From Nesterenkonia ebinurensis (GTDB taxonomy: Bacteria; Actinomycetota; Actinomycetes; Actinomycetales; Micrococcaceae), in the NCBI RefSeq assembly GCF_008711175.1, contig NZ_VWNF01000011.1, positions 372,001 to 436,000 on the forward strand: a stretch of DNA of 64,000 bases, given 5' to 3'. Shown here piece by piece: positions 1-9,584 of this stretch (positions are counted from its first letter, which is position 1; each line of letters opens with the position of its first letter). The position numbers and the translations under genes are program-made. A model generated the notes under the pieces. The model was not told where the DNA came from and did no database searches. It saw only the letters and a list, made by a program, of their open reading frames with translations.

Positions 1-498
1 CAGGAGGCTATGCAGCTGCGGGCTGAGCCCGCTGAGGCTCTGGAAGAACTGTTCGCCGCCGCTGATCAGGAGGGACACTCTCTGAGCATGATCAGCGGAT
101 ACCGCTCCTACGACTACCAGGTGCAGGTCTACGACCAGCACGTTGCGGCCAACGGCCATGAGGCTGCGGACCGGATAAGCGCCCGGCCCGGACATTCGGA
201 ACATCAGACCGGGCTGGCGGTGGACATCGACACTCCGAACGCCGCGGAGACCACCTTGAACCAAGCATTCGGGGACACCCCAGAGGGCCAGTGGGTCGCG
301 GAGAATTCCCATGAGTTCGGGTTCATCATCCGTTATCCCCAAGGGGCGGAGGAGATCACTGGGTTCAGCTACGAGCCCTGGCACCTGCGCTATGTGGGCC
401 GGGAGACTGCCCGCGACGTCGTCGAACGTGACCTGACCTTGGAGCAGTACTGGGACCAGCCCCCGGCCCCTGACTACCTGGACTCCGAGGGCGGGTGA
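1..498 (+). CDS. D-alanyl-D-alanine carboxypeptidase, VanY/M15B family (5' end outside window)
   Basis: Zinc peptidase that trims the terminal D-Ala from peptidoglycan stem peptides outside the membrane. The M15B signature is complete: SGYRSY, the zinc motif SEHQTGLAVD (SxHxxGxAxD), and EPWH near the C-terminus with the general base and third zinc ligand. The reading frame is open back to base 1 and the M15 fold normally has more residues ahead of this, together with a signal or lipoprotein peptide, so the ATG at 10 is probably internal and the gene starts before the window. Family assignment is firm; the exact cell-wall role is inferred. Confidence 0.9.
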   Translation, partial: QEAMQLRAEPAEALEELFAAADQEGHSLSMISGYRSYDYQVQVYDQHVAANGHEAADRISARPGHSEHQTGLAVDIDTPNAAETTLNQAFGDTPEGQWVAENSHEFGFIIRYPQGAEEITGFSYEPWHLRYVGRETARDVVERDLTLEQYWDQPPAPDYLDSEGG

Positions 499-501
499 GT
501 C

Positions 502-933
502 TCAGCTCCAGCGCCCCAGATCAGGAAGTACGGCTGGGTCGAGGGGCCCTTCGATGGTGATGATCACCACCGGTGATTCAGGGGCGAGGTCCGTCAGCGC
601 GTGGAACCGGTGGTTCCCGTCCAGCAGCAGCGCCCCCTCAGGCAACCGATAGGCCAGCAGGGCCATGAGGTAATCAGGAATTTCATTCCTCTTCAGGGGA
701 TAGAGTTCGTTCTCCACCACATGAGCCATGGTGTGGCATGTCGCACCCGGGTCGCCGTAGCTGGAGAATTCAGTGCCGTTGAAGAACCAGGGGGGCGAGA
801 TGCGGCGGGCCGCATCGCCGACGCTGGTGACCTCAGTCGTGATGAGCGGGTCACTCTCCGCAAGGCGCTCTCGGTCCAGTTGCACACGAATCTCCCCTGT
901 GGTGAGGAGCTGGGGAAGATGACTCAAGCGCAT
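502..933 (-). CDS. Hypothetical protein with a ParB-like DGNHR motif
   Basis: 143-residue soluble protein of unknown function. The only recognisable element is LLLDGNHRFHAL around residue 105. It resembles the DGNHR turn of ParB/Srx-fold proteins, where the residues contact nucleotide, but the rest of the fold is not evident. It lies 15 nt downstream of another unknown gene on the same strand, so the two are probably cotranscribed, and it is convergent with the VanY gene (3 nt gap). The coding assignment rests on the full-length GC-rich frame and the tight spacing. Confidence 0.6.
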   Translation of the reverse strand: MRLSHLPQLLTTGEIRVQLDRERLAESDPLITTEVTSVGDAARRISPPWFFNGTEFSSYGDPGATCHTMAHVVENELYPLKRNEIPDYLMALLAYRLPEGALLLDGNHRFHALTDLAPESPVVIITIEGPLDPAVLPDLGRWS

Positions 934-948
934 GGTGCGCCCAGACTA

Positions 949-1410
949 CTACTGCTGCTGCTGGTCAGGGTTCTCGATGAATGTCAGCTCGGCATCGATT
1001 TCTTTGAGCGCCTTCTTAATGAAGCTTCGTATCCGACGGATGTCGGCGATCTCACCAGCAGATGCGGTACGGCTCCCCTGCAGAATCTCCAGCCGGATTC
1101 CTTCGATGCGCTTGACACCGAGCACAGCCCCTTCCACGAGTTTCCATCGCTTGGCTGGCAGTACTTTGGCCAGTGTTGCCGAGTGGTTCTCGTAGCCCTC
1201 TGTGGGCAGCGGGTCACGCTCAGGGCCCCAGGTGCCGTCATTGGCCACATGCTCGGTCACTGCAATGACCTTGTGCAGATCCATGCACAGCAGTCGGAGA
1301 CCGGCCTTGCGTGAATAACGGTCTGAACGGATCTCCTTCATCCACTCGGCCAGAAGAATGATCAGTCCTCCGATCACCACTCCGACCAGACCCATGATGC
1401 CACTCTGCAT
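949..1410 (-). CDS. Hypothetical protein with one N-terminal membrane segment
   Basis: 153 residues. Residues 5-21 form a Gly/Val/Ile/Leu-rich transmembrane helix, followed by a basic, predicted helical cytoplasmic part rich in Arg/Lys and Glu, with a C-terminal run of glutamines. No family recognised. It is the first gene of a two-gene minus-strand unit with the 143-residue protein downstream. The start at 1410 has no clear ribosome binding site; the Met five codons further in is an alternative. Confidence 0.6.
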   Translation of the reverse strand: MQSGIMGLVGVVIGGLIILLAEWMKEIRSDRYSRKAGLRLLCMDLHKVIAVTEHVANDGTWGPERDPLPTEGYENHSATLAKVLPAKRWKLVEGAVLGVKRIEGIRLEILQGSRTASAGEIADIRRIRSFIKKALKEIDAELTFIENPDQQQQ

Positions 1411-1778
1411 TGCTTCTGCTTTCGTTCGTACTCAGCGGGCGCATTAAGCGCTCCTTTCTCAGGAGACTCTAGCGGAGGGGGACTCTCAGAAGCACGTCAT
1501 CTGTCCAGTCTAGACTGACGATTTTGCCGTCCGTCCGGAACTGCGCCGGATAACCCTGCACGGCCACGGTGGGACCATGTGCTCATGGGTGCGATGCTCA
1601 TCCTGATGACGGACGACGCCGGCTCAGCACGTTCGGACATTCAGCATCTCCGTGCCTGCCTCTAGACTGGAACACAAGAAATACCAAAACAAATCAAAGC
1701 AGTTAAAACACATATATAATCGAGGATATATACCCATAAATCCTAGAAAAGTGACCCAAACCACGATAGAATAGATCC
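1411..1778. other. Intergenic region with an abrupt AT-rich segment
   Basis: About 370 nt between divergent genes. From roughly 1670 to 1765 the base composition drops sharply, with long A runs and a TATATAAT-like stretch, in an otherwise GC-rich genome. The 9-mer TCTAGACTG occurs twice, at 1509 and 1661. No RNA gene or convincing ORF is seen. It holds the promoter of the DUF222 gene and perhaps that of the two unknown genes to the left. Confidence 0.5.
1767..1778 (+). promoter_or_regulatory. Leaderless-type -10 box of the DUF222 gene
   Basis: TAGAAT at 1767-1772 lies 6 nt before the ATG at 1779 and there is no Shine-Dalgarno sequence. This spacing puts the transcription start at or next to the start codon. 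No good -35 box is present. Confidence 0.5.
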
Positions 1779-3377
1779 ATGAGCACTCAACCCACCACAG
1801 CCCCACTGACACCCCGGAGCGCCAGCAGATGCGCTCCGGTGCTGCCTGAGGCTTATGCCTACCTGGTCCGGGAACCGGAGTTGACTGCGGCGTGGCAGGA
1901 AGAGGTGCTCATCCGGCAGGCGGAGGCTCGGAAGGTGCAGCTCCTGCTGGACTACCGGGAACGCCGGGCGGCAGAGCAGCAGCCGAAGCACACGTTCAGC
2001 CGGGAAGCAGTGGTCAGGGCTGTGCACCGTGAAGCCGCCCTGATGCTGGGAGTCACTGAGCATCAGGTGCGCCGGATACTCACCACCGCTGAAACAGCCC
2101 AGAAATGGCTGCCCGGGGTCTGGGAGGCCTACCAAGCTGGCCGGGTGGATCTTGCCAGAGTGGAGAAGGTCGCTGATGGGGCCGGGGATCTGATCGAGAC
2201 CAACACGGGTAAGCCTGAGGTGCAGCGGGAGCTTACAGGTGCCCTCGATGGCAAGTTCGCGCAGGCCGTTGTCGGGGAGAATCCGAACACTCTGGCCCGG
2301 ATGGTCCGCGATACCGTCGCCGAGCTGGATACCGCGGGGCATCAGCGCCGGTATGATCGGGCGAAGACCAAACGCTATGTCTCCTTCATCCATCACGACG
2401 ACGGGATGTCCACCCTCAAAGCCCTGCTGCCCAGCGTGGTGCTAGGTCCCTTGGAGCAACAACTGCACACCACAGCAGCCACCGCGCCCCGGAAGGCCAA
2501 AAACACTGAAGGTGAGGTGCAGGAGGCCACCTACTACAACCGGATGGCCGACACCCTAGCTGCTTGGTTGACCGCCGGGGTGCAGACCTGCAACGCTGAA
2601 TCTGGAAACGGCGGCCCTCGCTCAGAGACTAAGCTTCGGGCACCTGCCCGGGCTGGGACGGGTATCAATATCACCATCCCCCTGGCCACCCTCACCGGGG
2701 CCTGTGATGCCCCTGTAGTCAGCACTGATGGGCGGTTCATCCTGCCCGCCGAGGAAGCGCGTCACATCGCCAACAACCCGGAAGCCGGCAACACCTACTA
2801 CCTCACCGGCACGAAGACTACTCCTGAGGGTAAGCAGAAGCCGGTGCGGATCGTGAAGCTCGGGGCCGCTAACCCTCTCACCGGGACGGTGCCGGCCGCC
2901 AGCAGCACAGGGGCTGACCCCACTGACCAAGCGGATAACAGTACCGCCCAGGGGGTGACCACGGAGCTGGTCAACCAACTGATCAGCAATCCGAACCTCC
3001 TGGAGGCTGAGTCCTCTGCCTGGTTCGTCACCGGGAACCTCCGTACTGCTGTGCTGCTGCGGGACGGTGTTTGCCAGGTCCACGGGTGCACCGAACCCGG
3101 TTTCCGATCCGACATCGACCACAAAACACCCCATAAGACCGGCGGAGCCACCAGCGCAGAGAACACCCAGGTCCTCTGCCATATCCATCACGAGCTCAAA
3201 AGCCACCAGCTGCTCCCCGAGCTGGGGGCCGGTACCGATCCACGCGAGCAGGCTTCCCCCGAACCAGGGCCAGCCGCCCGAGAAAGGGCCAACCCGGCTC
3301 AGCGGACACCGGATCCACCATCAGACTGGACCCGCCGCGATACCCCGCACGAATGGGCCACCGGCGGGGCAGCCTAG
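1779..3377 (+). CDS. DUF222 domain-containing HNH endonuclease-like protein
   Basis: 532 residues. The N-terminal two thirds is the DUF222 (13E12 repeat) domain common in Actinobacteria, and a C-terminal HNH domain spans about residues 427-470. The HNH core is visible: C-x4-C in CQVHGC, then DIDHKTPH, and finally CHIHHELK with the last metal-binding histidines. Family members are predicted nucleases, often found in many scattered copies, with no settled function. The tail after the HNH is Pro/Ala-rich and probably disordered. The start is fixed by the TAGAAT box 6 nt upstream. The AT-rich region in front suggests acquisition by transfer. Confidence 0.88.
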   Translation: MSTQPTTAPLTPRSASRCAPVLPEAYAYLVREPELTAAWQEEVLIRQAEARKVQLLLDYRERRAAEQQPKHTFSREAVVRAVHREAALMLGVTEHQVRRILTTAETAQKWLPGVWEAYQAGRVDLARVEKVADGAGDLIETNTGKPEVQRELTGALDGKFAQAVVGENPNTLARMVRDTVAELDTAGHQRRYDRAKTKRYVSFIHHDDGMSTLKALLPSVVLGPLEQQLHTTAATAPRKAKNTEGEVQEATYYNRMADTLAAWLTAGVQTCNAESGNGGPRSETKLRAPARAGTGINITIPLATLTGACDAPVVSTDGRFILPAEEARHIANNPEAGNTYYLTGTKTTPEGKQKPVRIVKLGAANPLTGTVPAASSTGADPTDQADNSTAQGVTTELVNQLISNPNLLEAESSAWFVTGNLRTAVLLRDGVCQVHGCTEPGFRSDIDHKTPHKTGGATSAENTQVLCHIHHELKSHQLLPELGAGTDPREQASPEPGPAARERANPAQRTPDPPSDWTRRDTPHEWATGGAA

Positions 3378-3625
3378 CCAGAACACTGACCCCACCGCTT
3401 CCCCAGCCCCCACAGAAGGAGGTGTGAAGACCAAGCCCCTGCCGCGGCAGGCACGGGCACGCAGCTTGACAACTCAATAGCGCCCTGTGCACTCAACGCA
3501 GACTCCTCCGGCACTCGCGGTAGCAGTGGCACCCAACCCGCCCAGGCCATGCCGATAAGTCGAGAGCTGAGCATCTGCCGTGCCTGTCTGCTCTGCTCCT
3601 GGCCGGGGAGCGTCTCAAGGCATAC

Positions 3626-4978
3626 TCAGAGGGCCAGTTCGGTCTTGACGATCTCAGCCAGAGTTTGGGACTCGGCTTGGGCCAGATCGGCGGTGGCGGC
3701 TTCGACCATCACCCGCACCACCGGCTCAGTACCTGAGGGACGCAGCAGCACCCGGCCGGACTCGCCCAGCCTGACTTCTGCGGCGGCCACCGCCTCCTGA
3801 ACACCCTGGTGCGTCTTGACCTTGGCCTTGTCCACCCCCTGGACGTTGATCAGCACCTGCGGCAGCCGGGTCATCGCCTCAGCAGCCAGAACATGCAGGC
3901 TCTTGCCAGTGGAGGCGACCCGAGCCGCCAGCTGCAGACCAGTCAGCACACCATCACCGGTGGTCGCATAATCGGAGAAGATCAGATGCCCTGACTGCTC
4001 CCCACCCAACGAATATCCCCCGGTGCGCATCGCCTCAAGCACATACCGGTCACCGACCGCGGTCTCCACCAGCTGGATCCCAGCGGCAGCCATGCCCAGC
4101 TTAAGCCCCAGGTTGGACATCACCGTGACCACCAAAGTGTCATCGACCAGAGTCCGGGACTCCTTCAGTGCAAGAGCCAGAACACCCATGATCTGGTCCC
4201 CATCAACCACCGCCCCGGTGTGATCCACCGCTAGGCACCGGTCAGCATCACCGTCATGTGCAATGCCCAAATCAGCGCCATTGGCCACTACTGCCTCCTG
4301 CAGCGGCCCCAAATGCGTGGACCCGTAGCCTTCGTTGATGTTCAGCCCATCAGGCTCAGCACCAATCACCACCACCTGCGCCCCGGCCGCAGCGAAAGCC
4401 TCTGGCGAACACCCACTGGCCGCCCCATGGGCACAGTCCAGCACAATCTTCAGACCCTTCAGAGAGACCCCGCCCAGGGACTGCAGCAGGTGGACCACAT
4501 ACCGGTCCTCAGCATCGGAGAATCTCTTGACCCGCCCCACCTCAGCACCCACCGGCAGCAGGGGCGCTTCAGCCATCTGAGCCTCGATCTCATCCTCGAC
4601 CGCATCATCGAGCTTGTGTCCGCCCGCCCCAAGGAACTTGATCCCGTTATCCGGGGCCGGGTTATGCGAGGCAGAGATCATCACCCCGAAATCAGCCTCG
4701 AAGTCCGCCACCAGGAATGCGGCAGCAGGGGTAGGCAGCACACCGGCATCCATTACATCCACACCAGAGGACGCCAACCCCGCCTCCACTGCTGCAGAGA
4801 GAAACTCACCGGAGACGCGGGGATCACGAGCCACCACCGCTACAGGCCGACGCTCAACAAGACTACGACGATGCCCCAGCACCACTGCAGCGGCCTGGGA
4901 GAGACGAAGAGCGAGGTCAGCGGTGAGCAAGCCGTTGGCCTGACCCCGGACCCCATCGGTTCCGAACAATCTGGTCAT
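3626..4978 (-). CDS. glmM: Phosphoglucosamine mutase
   Basis: Interconverts glucosamine-6-phosphate and glucosamine-1-phosphate in the cytoplasm, feeding UDP-GlcNAc and peptidoglycan synthesis. 450 residues, the usual length. It has the phosphoserine loop ISASHNP (Ser104), the metal loop DGDADR, the sugar-binding GGEQSGH and the phosphate-binding RPSGTEP. It follows rplM-rpsI on the same strand, the usual neighbourhood in Micrococcales, but a strong hairpin (5009-5042) separates it from rpsI. A TAGACT box ten nt before the ATG may be its own promoter. Confidence 0.97.
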   Translation of the reverse strand: MTRLFGTDGVRGQANGLLTADLALRLSQAAAVVLGHRRSLVERRPVAVVARDPRVSGEFLSAAVEAGLASSGVDVMDAGVLPTPAAAFLVADFEADFGVMISASHNPAPDNGIKFLGAGGHKLDDAVEDEIEAQMAEAPLLPVGAEVGRVKRFSDAEDRYVVHLLQSLGGVSLKGLKIVLDCAHGAASGCSPEAFAAAGAQVVVIGAEPDGLNINEGYGSTHLGPLQEAVVANGADLGIAHDGDADRCLAVDHTGAVVDGDQIMGVLALALKESRTLVDDTLVVTVMSNLGLKLGMAAAGIQLVETAVGDRYVLEAMRTGGYSLGGEQSGHLIFSDYATTGDGVLTGLQLAARVASTGKSLHVLAAEAMTRLPQVLINVQGVDKAKVKTHQGVQEAVAAAEVRLGESGRVLLRPSGTEPVVRVMVEAATADLAQAESQTLAEIVKTELAL

Positions 4979-5000
4979 ATTGGAAGTGAGTCTAGCGGCC

Positions 5001-5042
5001 CAAAAAGGAAATGCCCTGCCCAGGGGCCCGGGCAGGGCATTT
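5001..5042 (-). terminator. Rho-independent terminator after rpsI
   Basis: A perfect 13-bp stem (5009-5021 with 5030-5042) closes an 8-nt loop. Read on the minus strand it is followed by a short T-rich tract (CCTTTTT). It would end the rplM-rpsI transcript and insulate glmM. Confidence 0.85.
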
Positions 5043-5143
5043 CGGTACAGAGTTGTAACTCTGCGAAGCGGCAGAGTGCCTGGCTCTCGGTTGACGCCTT
5101 AGCGAGCAGCGCAATAGGCGAGAAATTGAGAGCCGCGCCTCCT

Positions 5144-5650
5144 TTAACGCTTGGAGTACTGCGGAGCCTTACGGGCCTTCTTGAGGCCGGCCTTCTTCCG
5201 CTCCACCGCACGAGCGTCGCGAGTCAGGAAGCCTGCCTTCTTCAGCGCCGGGCGGTTGTGATCGCGGTCGATGCCGTTCAGCGCCCGGGAGATGCCCAGG
5301 CGCAGAGCACCGGCCTGGCCGGAGGGGCCGCCGCCGTCAATGCGGGCAATAACGTCATAGCTGCCGGCCAGTCCGAGCAGGGTGAAGGGGTCGTTGACCT
5401 CCTGCTGATGCAGCTTGTTCGGGAAGTAGTCCTCCAGGCTGCGGCCGTTGATGGTCCACTGGCCGGTGCCGGGGATGATCCGGACCCGGGCTCGGGCGCG
5501 CTTGCGGCGGCCGATGGCAGCACCGGGAACGGTGAGCGGGGCGCGCTCAGTAGTGTTGGCGGCGTCCTCAGCTGCAGGTGCGGACTCCGAGGTGTAGCTG
5601 GTCAGCTCCTCGGCGGTTTCTTCAATGAGCTCTTCAGTATTCTGAGCCAC
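5144..5650 (-). CDS. rpsI: 30S ribosomal protein S9
   Basis: Small-subunit protein whose C-terminal tail reaches the P-site tRNA. 168 residues with the conserved core starting near residue 46 ([12 protein letters not shown]), the GGG-x-SGQAGA loop, and the invariant basic C-terminus ending KAPQYSKR. The roughly 40-residue acidic, Ala/Glu/Thr-rich N-terminal extension is typical of actinobacterial S9. It lies 38 nt downstream of rplM, the universal partner. Confidence 0.97.
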   Translation of the reverse strand: MAQNTEELIEETAEELTSYTSESAPAAEDAANTTERAPLTVPGAAIGRRKRARARVRIIPGTGQWTINGRSLEDYFPNKLHQQEVNDPFTLLGLAGSYDVIARIDGGGPSGQAGALRLGISRALNGIDRDHNRPALKKAGFLTRDARAVERKKAGLKKARKAPQYSKR

Positions 5651-5688
5651 GGTTCTCCTAAAAGTCTTCTAGAGTGTCGCAGCCCGAA

Positions 5689-6132
5689 CTACTGGGCAAC
5701 CTGGGCGATCTCGAACGGCTGGGGCTGCTGGGCGGCGTGCGGGTGCTCGCTGCCTGCGTAGACGCGCAGCTTCTTCAGCTGTGCGGCGCCGAGCTTATTG
5801 TGCGGAAGCATGCCCTTGACGGCCTGCTCCACAGCTCGGGTGGGGTAACGCTCCACCATCTGCTCAAAGGTGATGGACTTGATACCGCCCGGGAAGCCGG
5901 AGTGGCGGTAGTAGGTCTTCTTGGCGGCCTTATCGCCGGTGACGGCGACCTTCTCCGCGTTGATGATGATGACAAAGTCGCCCATGTCCTGGTGGGGGGC
6001 GAAGGTCGGCTTGTGCTTGCCGCGCAGCAGCTGGGCTGCGTGGGAGGCCAGTCGGCCAAGCACCACGTCAGTGGCGTCAATGATGTGCCACTGCGGGTCG
6101 GCGTCGCCTTCTTTGGGGGTGTACGTACGCAC
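5689..6132 (-). CDS. rplM: 50S ribosomal protein L13
   Basis: 147-residue large-subunit assembly protein. Conserved features include [26 protein letters not shown], the [15 protein letters not shown] region and the [10 protein letters not shown] motif. The start is a GTG at 6132 with an AAGG element about 10 nt upstream. It heads the rplM-rpsI operon. Immediately upstream lies the mannitol module rather than truA, its usual neighbour in related bacteria. Confidence 0.96.
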   Translation of the reverse strand: MRTYTPKEGDADPQWHIIDATDVVLGRLASHAAQLLRGKHKPTFAPHQDMGDFVIIINAEKVAVTGDKAAKKTYYRHSGFPGGIKSITFEQMVERYPTRAVEQAVKGMLPHNKLGAAQLKKLRVYAGSEHPHAAQQPQPFEIAQVAQ

Positions 6133-6378
6133 GGTTGGTATGCCTTACGGTCGATGTTCTACGGTTCACGCAGCATCGTCGGCAGAGTGTGAGATGCACT
6201 GCCGTGACGCGCGTGATGCACTGTCTTACTTGCTAGCACGCTGCCCGATTCCCGGGTGAGGGCCGGGATGATTCGGGGCCCGTTGTCTCCCGCGAGGTTC
6301 GTGGAGGCTGCGTGGCCATGCAACTGGACCGCCTCGACACGAATCCAGGCAGGTCTGGACACGCACAACAGCAGCCAA
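6133..6378 (-). promoter_or_regulatory. rplM-rpsI upstream region / leader
   Basis: About 245 nt between the mtlD stop and the rplM start. It must hold the rplM promoter because mtlD is the last gene of a different operon. The 9-mer GATGCACTG is repeated at 6193-6201 and 6215-6223, two helical turns apart, flanking a small GC-rich inverted repeat. This could be a protein-binding site or part of a structured leader. No clear -35/-10 pair was found. Confidence 0.35.
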
Positions 6379-7533
6379 CTATACGGCATGGACGACGACG
6401 CCGGCAACCTGGGCAAACAGCGGGTGCTCAGGTGTCAGCCCAGTGACCTCTGTGGTGAAGTCCTCAGGAGTCAGGTCTCCGGAGCGGATAGCGGACAACT
6501 TGGCCTGCAACTCAACCGACTGCTCGTCCTCGGGCAGGTCGAAGTGCAGGGCTGCCCCGATGGCGGTCAGCAGCCCGTCCACGGAAAGCCCCCGCTCAGC
6601 GGCCTGGGCGGCCGGACCGATGAACCGCTCCCCGGCAGAGAGCTTGCGCAGCGGCTGGCGGCCCACCCGGGCGGTGGTGTCCGGCAGTGCGGGGTTGCGG
6701 AACCGCTCCAGGATGATCTCCCGGTAGCTGGCCATCTCCGCAGCGCTGAACCCGTGTTTGGCCACCAGCATGGCGGAGGTCTCCTCCAGGGCGGTCTGCA
6801 CTCCGGCATGCACCTGAGCATCGGCCAATGCGGCAGCAATGGTGTCCAGTCCTGCCGTGTGGCCCAAGTAGGCGGCGGTGGCATGGCCGGTGTTGACTGT
6901 GAACAGCTTGCGCTCAATGTAGGGACCCAGATCCTCCACAAAATGCGCGCCGGGAATTTTCGGCAGCTTCCCGCCGAAGGGCCCGGACTCGATGGCCCAC
7001 TCGTAGAAGGGTTCCACGGTGACGTCGATCCCGATCGGGGCCACCTGGCCGGGTACGATCCGGTCCACTGCAGTATTGGCGAAGACCGCCCGCTGCTGCA
7101 GCTGGTCCCAGTCTTCGCCGGCCAGGCGCTGGATCTCAGCCTTCAGGGTATCGGTGGCTCCCACCGCGTTCTCGCAGGCCATCACCTGCAGCGGGGCAGC
7201 GCCTGCTTCCCGCTGCCTCAGTCCGGCCAGCACATGGGGGGCGATGAACTTCAGGATGGTGGGCCCCACTGCGGTGGTGACCACATCGGCAGAGGCCACC
7301 TCGGCGGCCACCGCTTCCGGGTCGGTGGCGGAGTTCACTGCCCGGAACCCGGTGACCTCCCTATCCTCACCCCCAAGGCCTACCTCATGGACGGTATAGG
7401 AGTCGGCAGCGTTGATCGAGTCGACCAGCGGGGCGGCGACATCTGAGAACACCAGTTCGTATCCGCCGGCGTGCAGCAGCACTCCTACGAATCCGCGGCC
7501 GATGTTCCCCGCGCCGAAGTGAACAGCCTTCAC
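6379..7533 (-). CDS. mtlD: Mannitol-1-phosphate 5-dehydrogenase
   Basis: Oxidises mannitol-1-phosphate, the product of the mannitol PTS, to fructose-6-phosphate with NAD. 384 residues, the family length. The N-terminal dinucleotide-binding motif is FGAGNIGRGFVG, and a mid-protein segment, NTAVDRIVP, is typical of the long-chain mannitol dehydrogenase family. The ATG overlaps the mtlA stop by 4 nt (ATGA), so translation is coupled. Last gene of ptsH-ptsI-mtlA-mtlD. Confidence 0.96.
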   Translation of the reverse strand: MKAVHFGAGNIGRGFVGVLLHAGGYELVFSDVAAPLVDSINAADSYTVHEVGLGGEDREVTGFRAVNSATDPEAVAAEVASADVVTTAVGPTILKFIAPHVLAGLRQREAGAAPLQVMACENAVGATDTLKAEIQRLAGEDWDQLQQRAVFANTAVDRIVPGQVAPIGIDVTVEPFYEWAIESGPFGGKLPKIPGAHFVEDLGPYIERKLFTVNTGHATAAYLGHTAGLDTIAAALADAQVHAGVQTALEETSAMLVAKHGFSAAEMASYREIILERFRNPALPDTTARVGRQPLRKLSAGERFIGPAAQAAERGLSVDGLLTAIGAALHFDLPEDEQSVELQAKLSAIRSGDLTPEDFTTEVTGLTPEHPLFAQVAGVVVHAV

Positions 7534-9554
7534 GAGTTCACCGTGTTGAGCAACTCGTACAGCTCCGCCTCAGTGGAGACGGCCTTCAGCTCGGCCACCT
7601 TGGCCTCATCGGCGAATAGCTCGGCGATCTTGGACAGGATCTGCAGGTGCTCATCGCCGACCCCGGCGATGCCGATCACAAAGGTCACCTGGTCTCCGGA
7701 CCAGTCCACCCCGCCGTCATAGCGGACCACGGAGAGCGCACTGGCCTTGATGGCGCCCTTGGACTCATTGGTGCCGTGCGGGATGGCCAGTTCATTGCCC
7801 ATAAAGGTGGAGACAGTGGCCTCGCGGTCCCGCATGGCCTGCAGGTAGTCCTCGCTGACCGCGCCGGCGGAGAACAGAATCTCGTTGGCCTCGGCCAGTG
7901 CCTGGTCCTGGGTGACGGCCCCGGAGTGGATCCGGATCCGCTCCTTGGTGAGCACGGCTGTTTTGGTGGCCACTGCACCCTCGTCTTCAGGCGCGATGGC
8001 CGGCGTCGCCTGGGCAGCTTCGGTGCCCGCCGAGGCGTCGTCCTGACCACTGGTCTTCACCAGTTCCACCACCTCGTCGTACTCCGGGGCGTTCATGAAG
8101 TTGTCCACCGAGACATGGATGGCGCCCGGCTCCTTGGGGCGTGCCCGGTCAGTCAGCGTCTGCTGAGTGATCACCAGGTCGGCGTCGCCGGGCAGTGCTG
8201 CGATGGCCTTATTAGTGACATGCACATCCTCGATCCCGACTGAAGCCAGCTTCTTGCGCAGCACGGAGGCACCCATGGCGGAGGATCCCATCCCGGCGTC
8301 GCAGGCGAAGTAGATGGTGGAGATCCGCTGCGCAGCTGCGGCCGGGACATTGGCAGCGCCGGCGGCCAGGTTGGAGAGGTGGGCGGATTTCTTGCCCTTA
8401 GCCGCCTCAGTCTTGGCCACGGCTGCCGAGAACTGGTCACTGCTCTCCAAGTCGCGTTTGCGGGAGGCCAGCAGGATCACCGAGGCGATGGCGAAGGAGA
8501 CCGAGCAGGAGAGGATCACCGAGAGGATCACCCCGACGTAGCTGTCGGAGGCGGTCTGGATGACCACTGCGATGATCGAGCCGGGGGCGGCCGGGGCGCG
8601 CAGGCCGGCGTCGAAGATCAGGTTGGTGGTCACACCGGTGGCGCCGCCGGCCACCACAGCCAGCAGCAGGGCCGGCTTCATCAGCACGTAGGGGAAGTAG
8701 ACCTCATGGATGCCGCCGACGAAGTGGATCAGGGCGGCGCCGGGGGCGGTGGCCTTTGCTGCGCCCACACCGAAGATGGTGAAGGCAAGCAGGACACCCA
8801 GGCCGGGTCCGGGGTTGGCCTCGAGCAGGAAGAGGATGGACTTACCGGCCTCGCCTGCTGCCTCGTTGCTGCCCAACGGGGTGAGCACACCGTGGTTGAT
8901 GGCGTTGTTGAGGAAGAAGACCTTGGCCGGCTCAATCAGCAGCGAAGTCAGCGGCAGCAGACCGGACTCCACCAGGAAGCGTACTGCGTTACCGAGGACC
9001 TCCATGAGCCAGTTGATCGGCGGGGCCAATACGAAGAAGCCGACCACGGCCATGATGAAGGCCAGAATGCCGGCGGAAAACATGTTGACCAGCATTTCGA
9101 AGCCGGCCTTGATCTTGCCTTCCCAGAGGGAATCGAGCTTCTTCATGATCCAGGCCGAGAGCGGGCCCATGATCATTGCGCCGATGAACATGTGGATGGC
9201 CTCGTCGCCGAGCAGCCAGTCGGAGCCCACGATGGTGCCGAAGGTGGCCACTGCACCCACTACAGCGCCGCGCATCTGGTAGATCATCATGCCGCCCTGC
9301 ACGGAGATGAGCACCGGCAGCAGGTAGTGGATCATCGGGCCGATTGTCTCCCCGAGTGCATCGGCCGGGGTCCAGGGCCCGTAGAACTCGTGGATGTTGA
9401 CCACCACTGCGGTGATGATGCCCCAGGCGATCAGGGCTGGAATGACCGGCATGACCATGCCGGAGAGGAAGGAGCCGAATTTCTGGACCCCCACTCGGAA
9501 GCTCCCAGGCTGCTTCTGGTCAGCTGCTGTTGTTTCTGCTGGTGATGTTGACAT
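7530..9554 (-). CDS. mtlA: PTS mannitol transporter, fused EIICBA
   Basis: Imports and phosphorylates mannitol. 674 residues with all three domains. The membrane EIIC occupies about residues 20-360. EIIB has its phospho-Cys near residue 418 in YFACDAGMGSSA. EIIA has its phospho-His near residue 593 in LAIPHGTNE. A Lys/Ala-rich linker joins C to B, and an Ala/Glu-rich linker joins B to A. It starts 30 nt after ptsI with a GAAGG ribosome binding site and is coupled to mtlD. MtlR next to it is the likely regulator. Confidence 0.97.
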   Translation of the reverse strand: MSTSPAETTAADQKQPGSFRVGVQKFGSFLSGMVMPVIPALIAWGIITAVVVNIHEFYGPWTPADALGETIGPMIHYLLPVLISVQGGMMIYQMRGAVVGAVATFGTIVGSDWLLGDEAIHMFIGAMIMGPLSAWIMKKLDSLWEGKIKAGFEMLVNMFSAGILAFIMAVVGFFVLAPPINWLMEVLGNAVRFLVESGLLPLTSLLIEPAKVFFLNNAINHGVLTPLGSNEAAGEAGKSILFLLEANPGPGLGVLLAFTIFGVGAAKATAPGAALIHFVGGIHEVYFPYVLMKPALLLAVVAGGATGVTTNLIFDAGLRAPAAPGSIIAVVIQTASDSYVGVILSVILSCSVSFAIASVILLASRKRDLESSDQFSAAVAKTEAAKGKKSAHLSNLAAGAANVPAAAAQRISTIYFACDAGMGSSAMGASVLRKKLASVGIEDVHVTNKAIAALPGDADLVITQQTLTDRARPKEPGAIHVSVDNFMNAPEYDEVVELVKTSGQDDASAGTEAAQATPAIAPEDEGAVATKTAVLTKERIRIHSGAVTQDQALAEANEILFSAGAVSEDYLQAMRDREATVSTFMGNELAIPHGTNESKGAIKASALSVVRYDGGVDWSGDQVTFVIGIAGVGDEHLQILSKIAELFADEAKVAELKAVSTEAELYELLNTVNS

Positions 9555-9584
9555 GGTGCTTACCTTCTTTGGTTACCTTTTCAA

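Noticed and set aside
5048-5063. CAGAGTTGTAACTCTG near-palindrome between rpsI and glmM
   Set aside because: Two-base centre, no matching copy elsewhere in the window, and 50-70 nt from the presumed glmM start. Could be chance.
4256-5761. 501-codon plus-strand open frame
   Set aside because: Antisense to glmM and rpsI. It is an artefact of GC-rich codon use; both minus-strand genes are certain.
8379-9545. 388-codon plus-strand open frame rich in His, Gly and Gln
   Set aside because: Antisense to mtlA. Its composition is that of complementary strand shadows, not of a protein.
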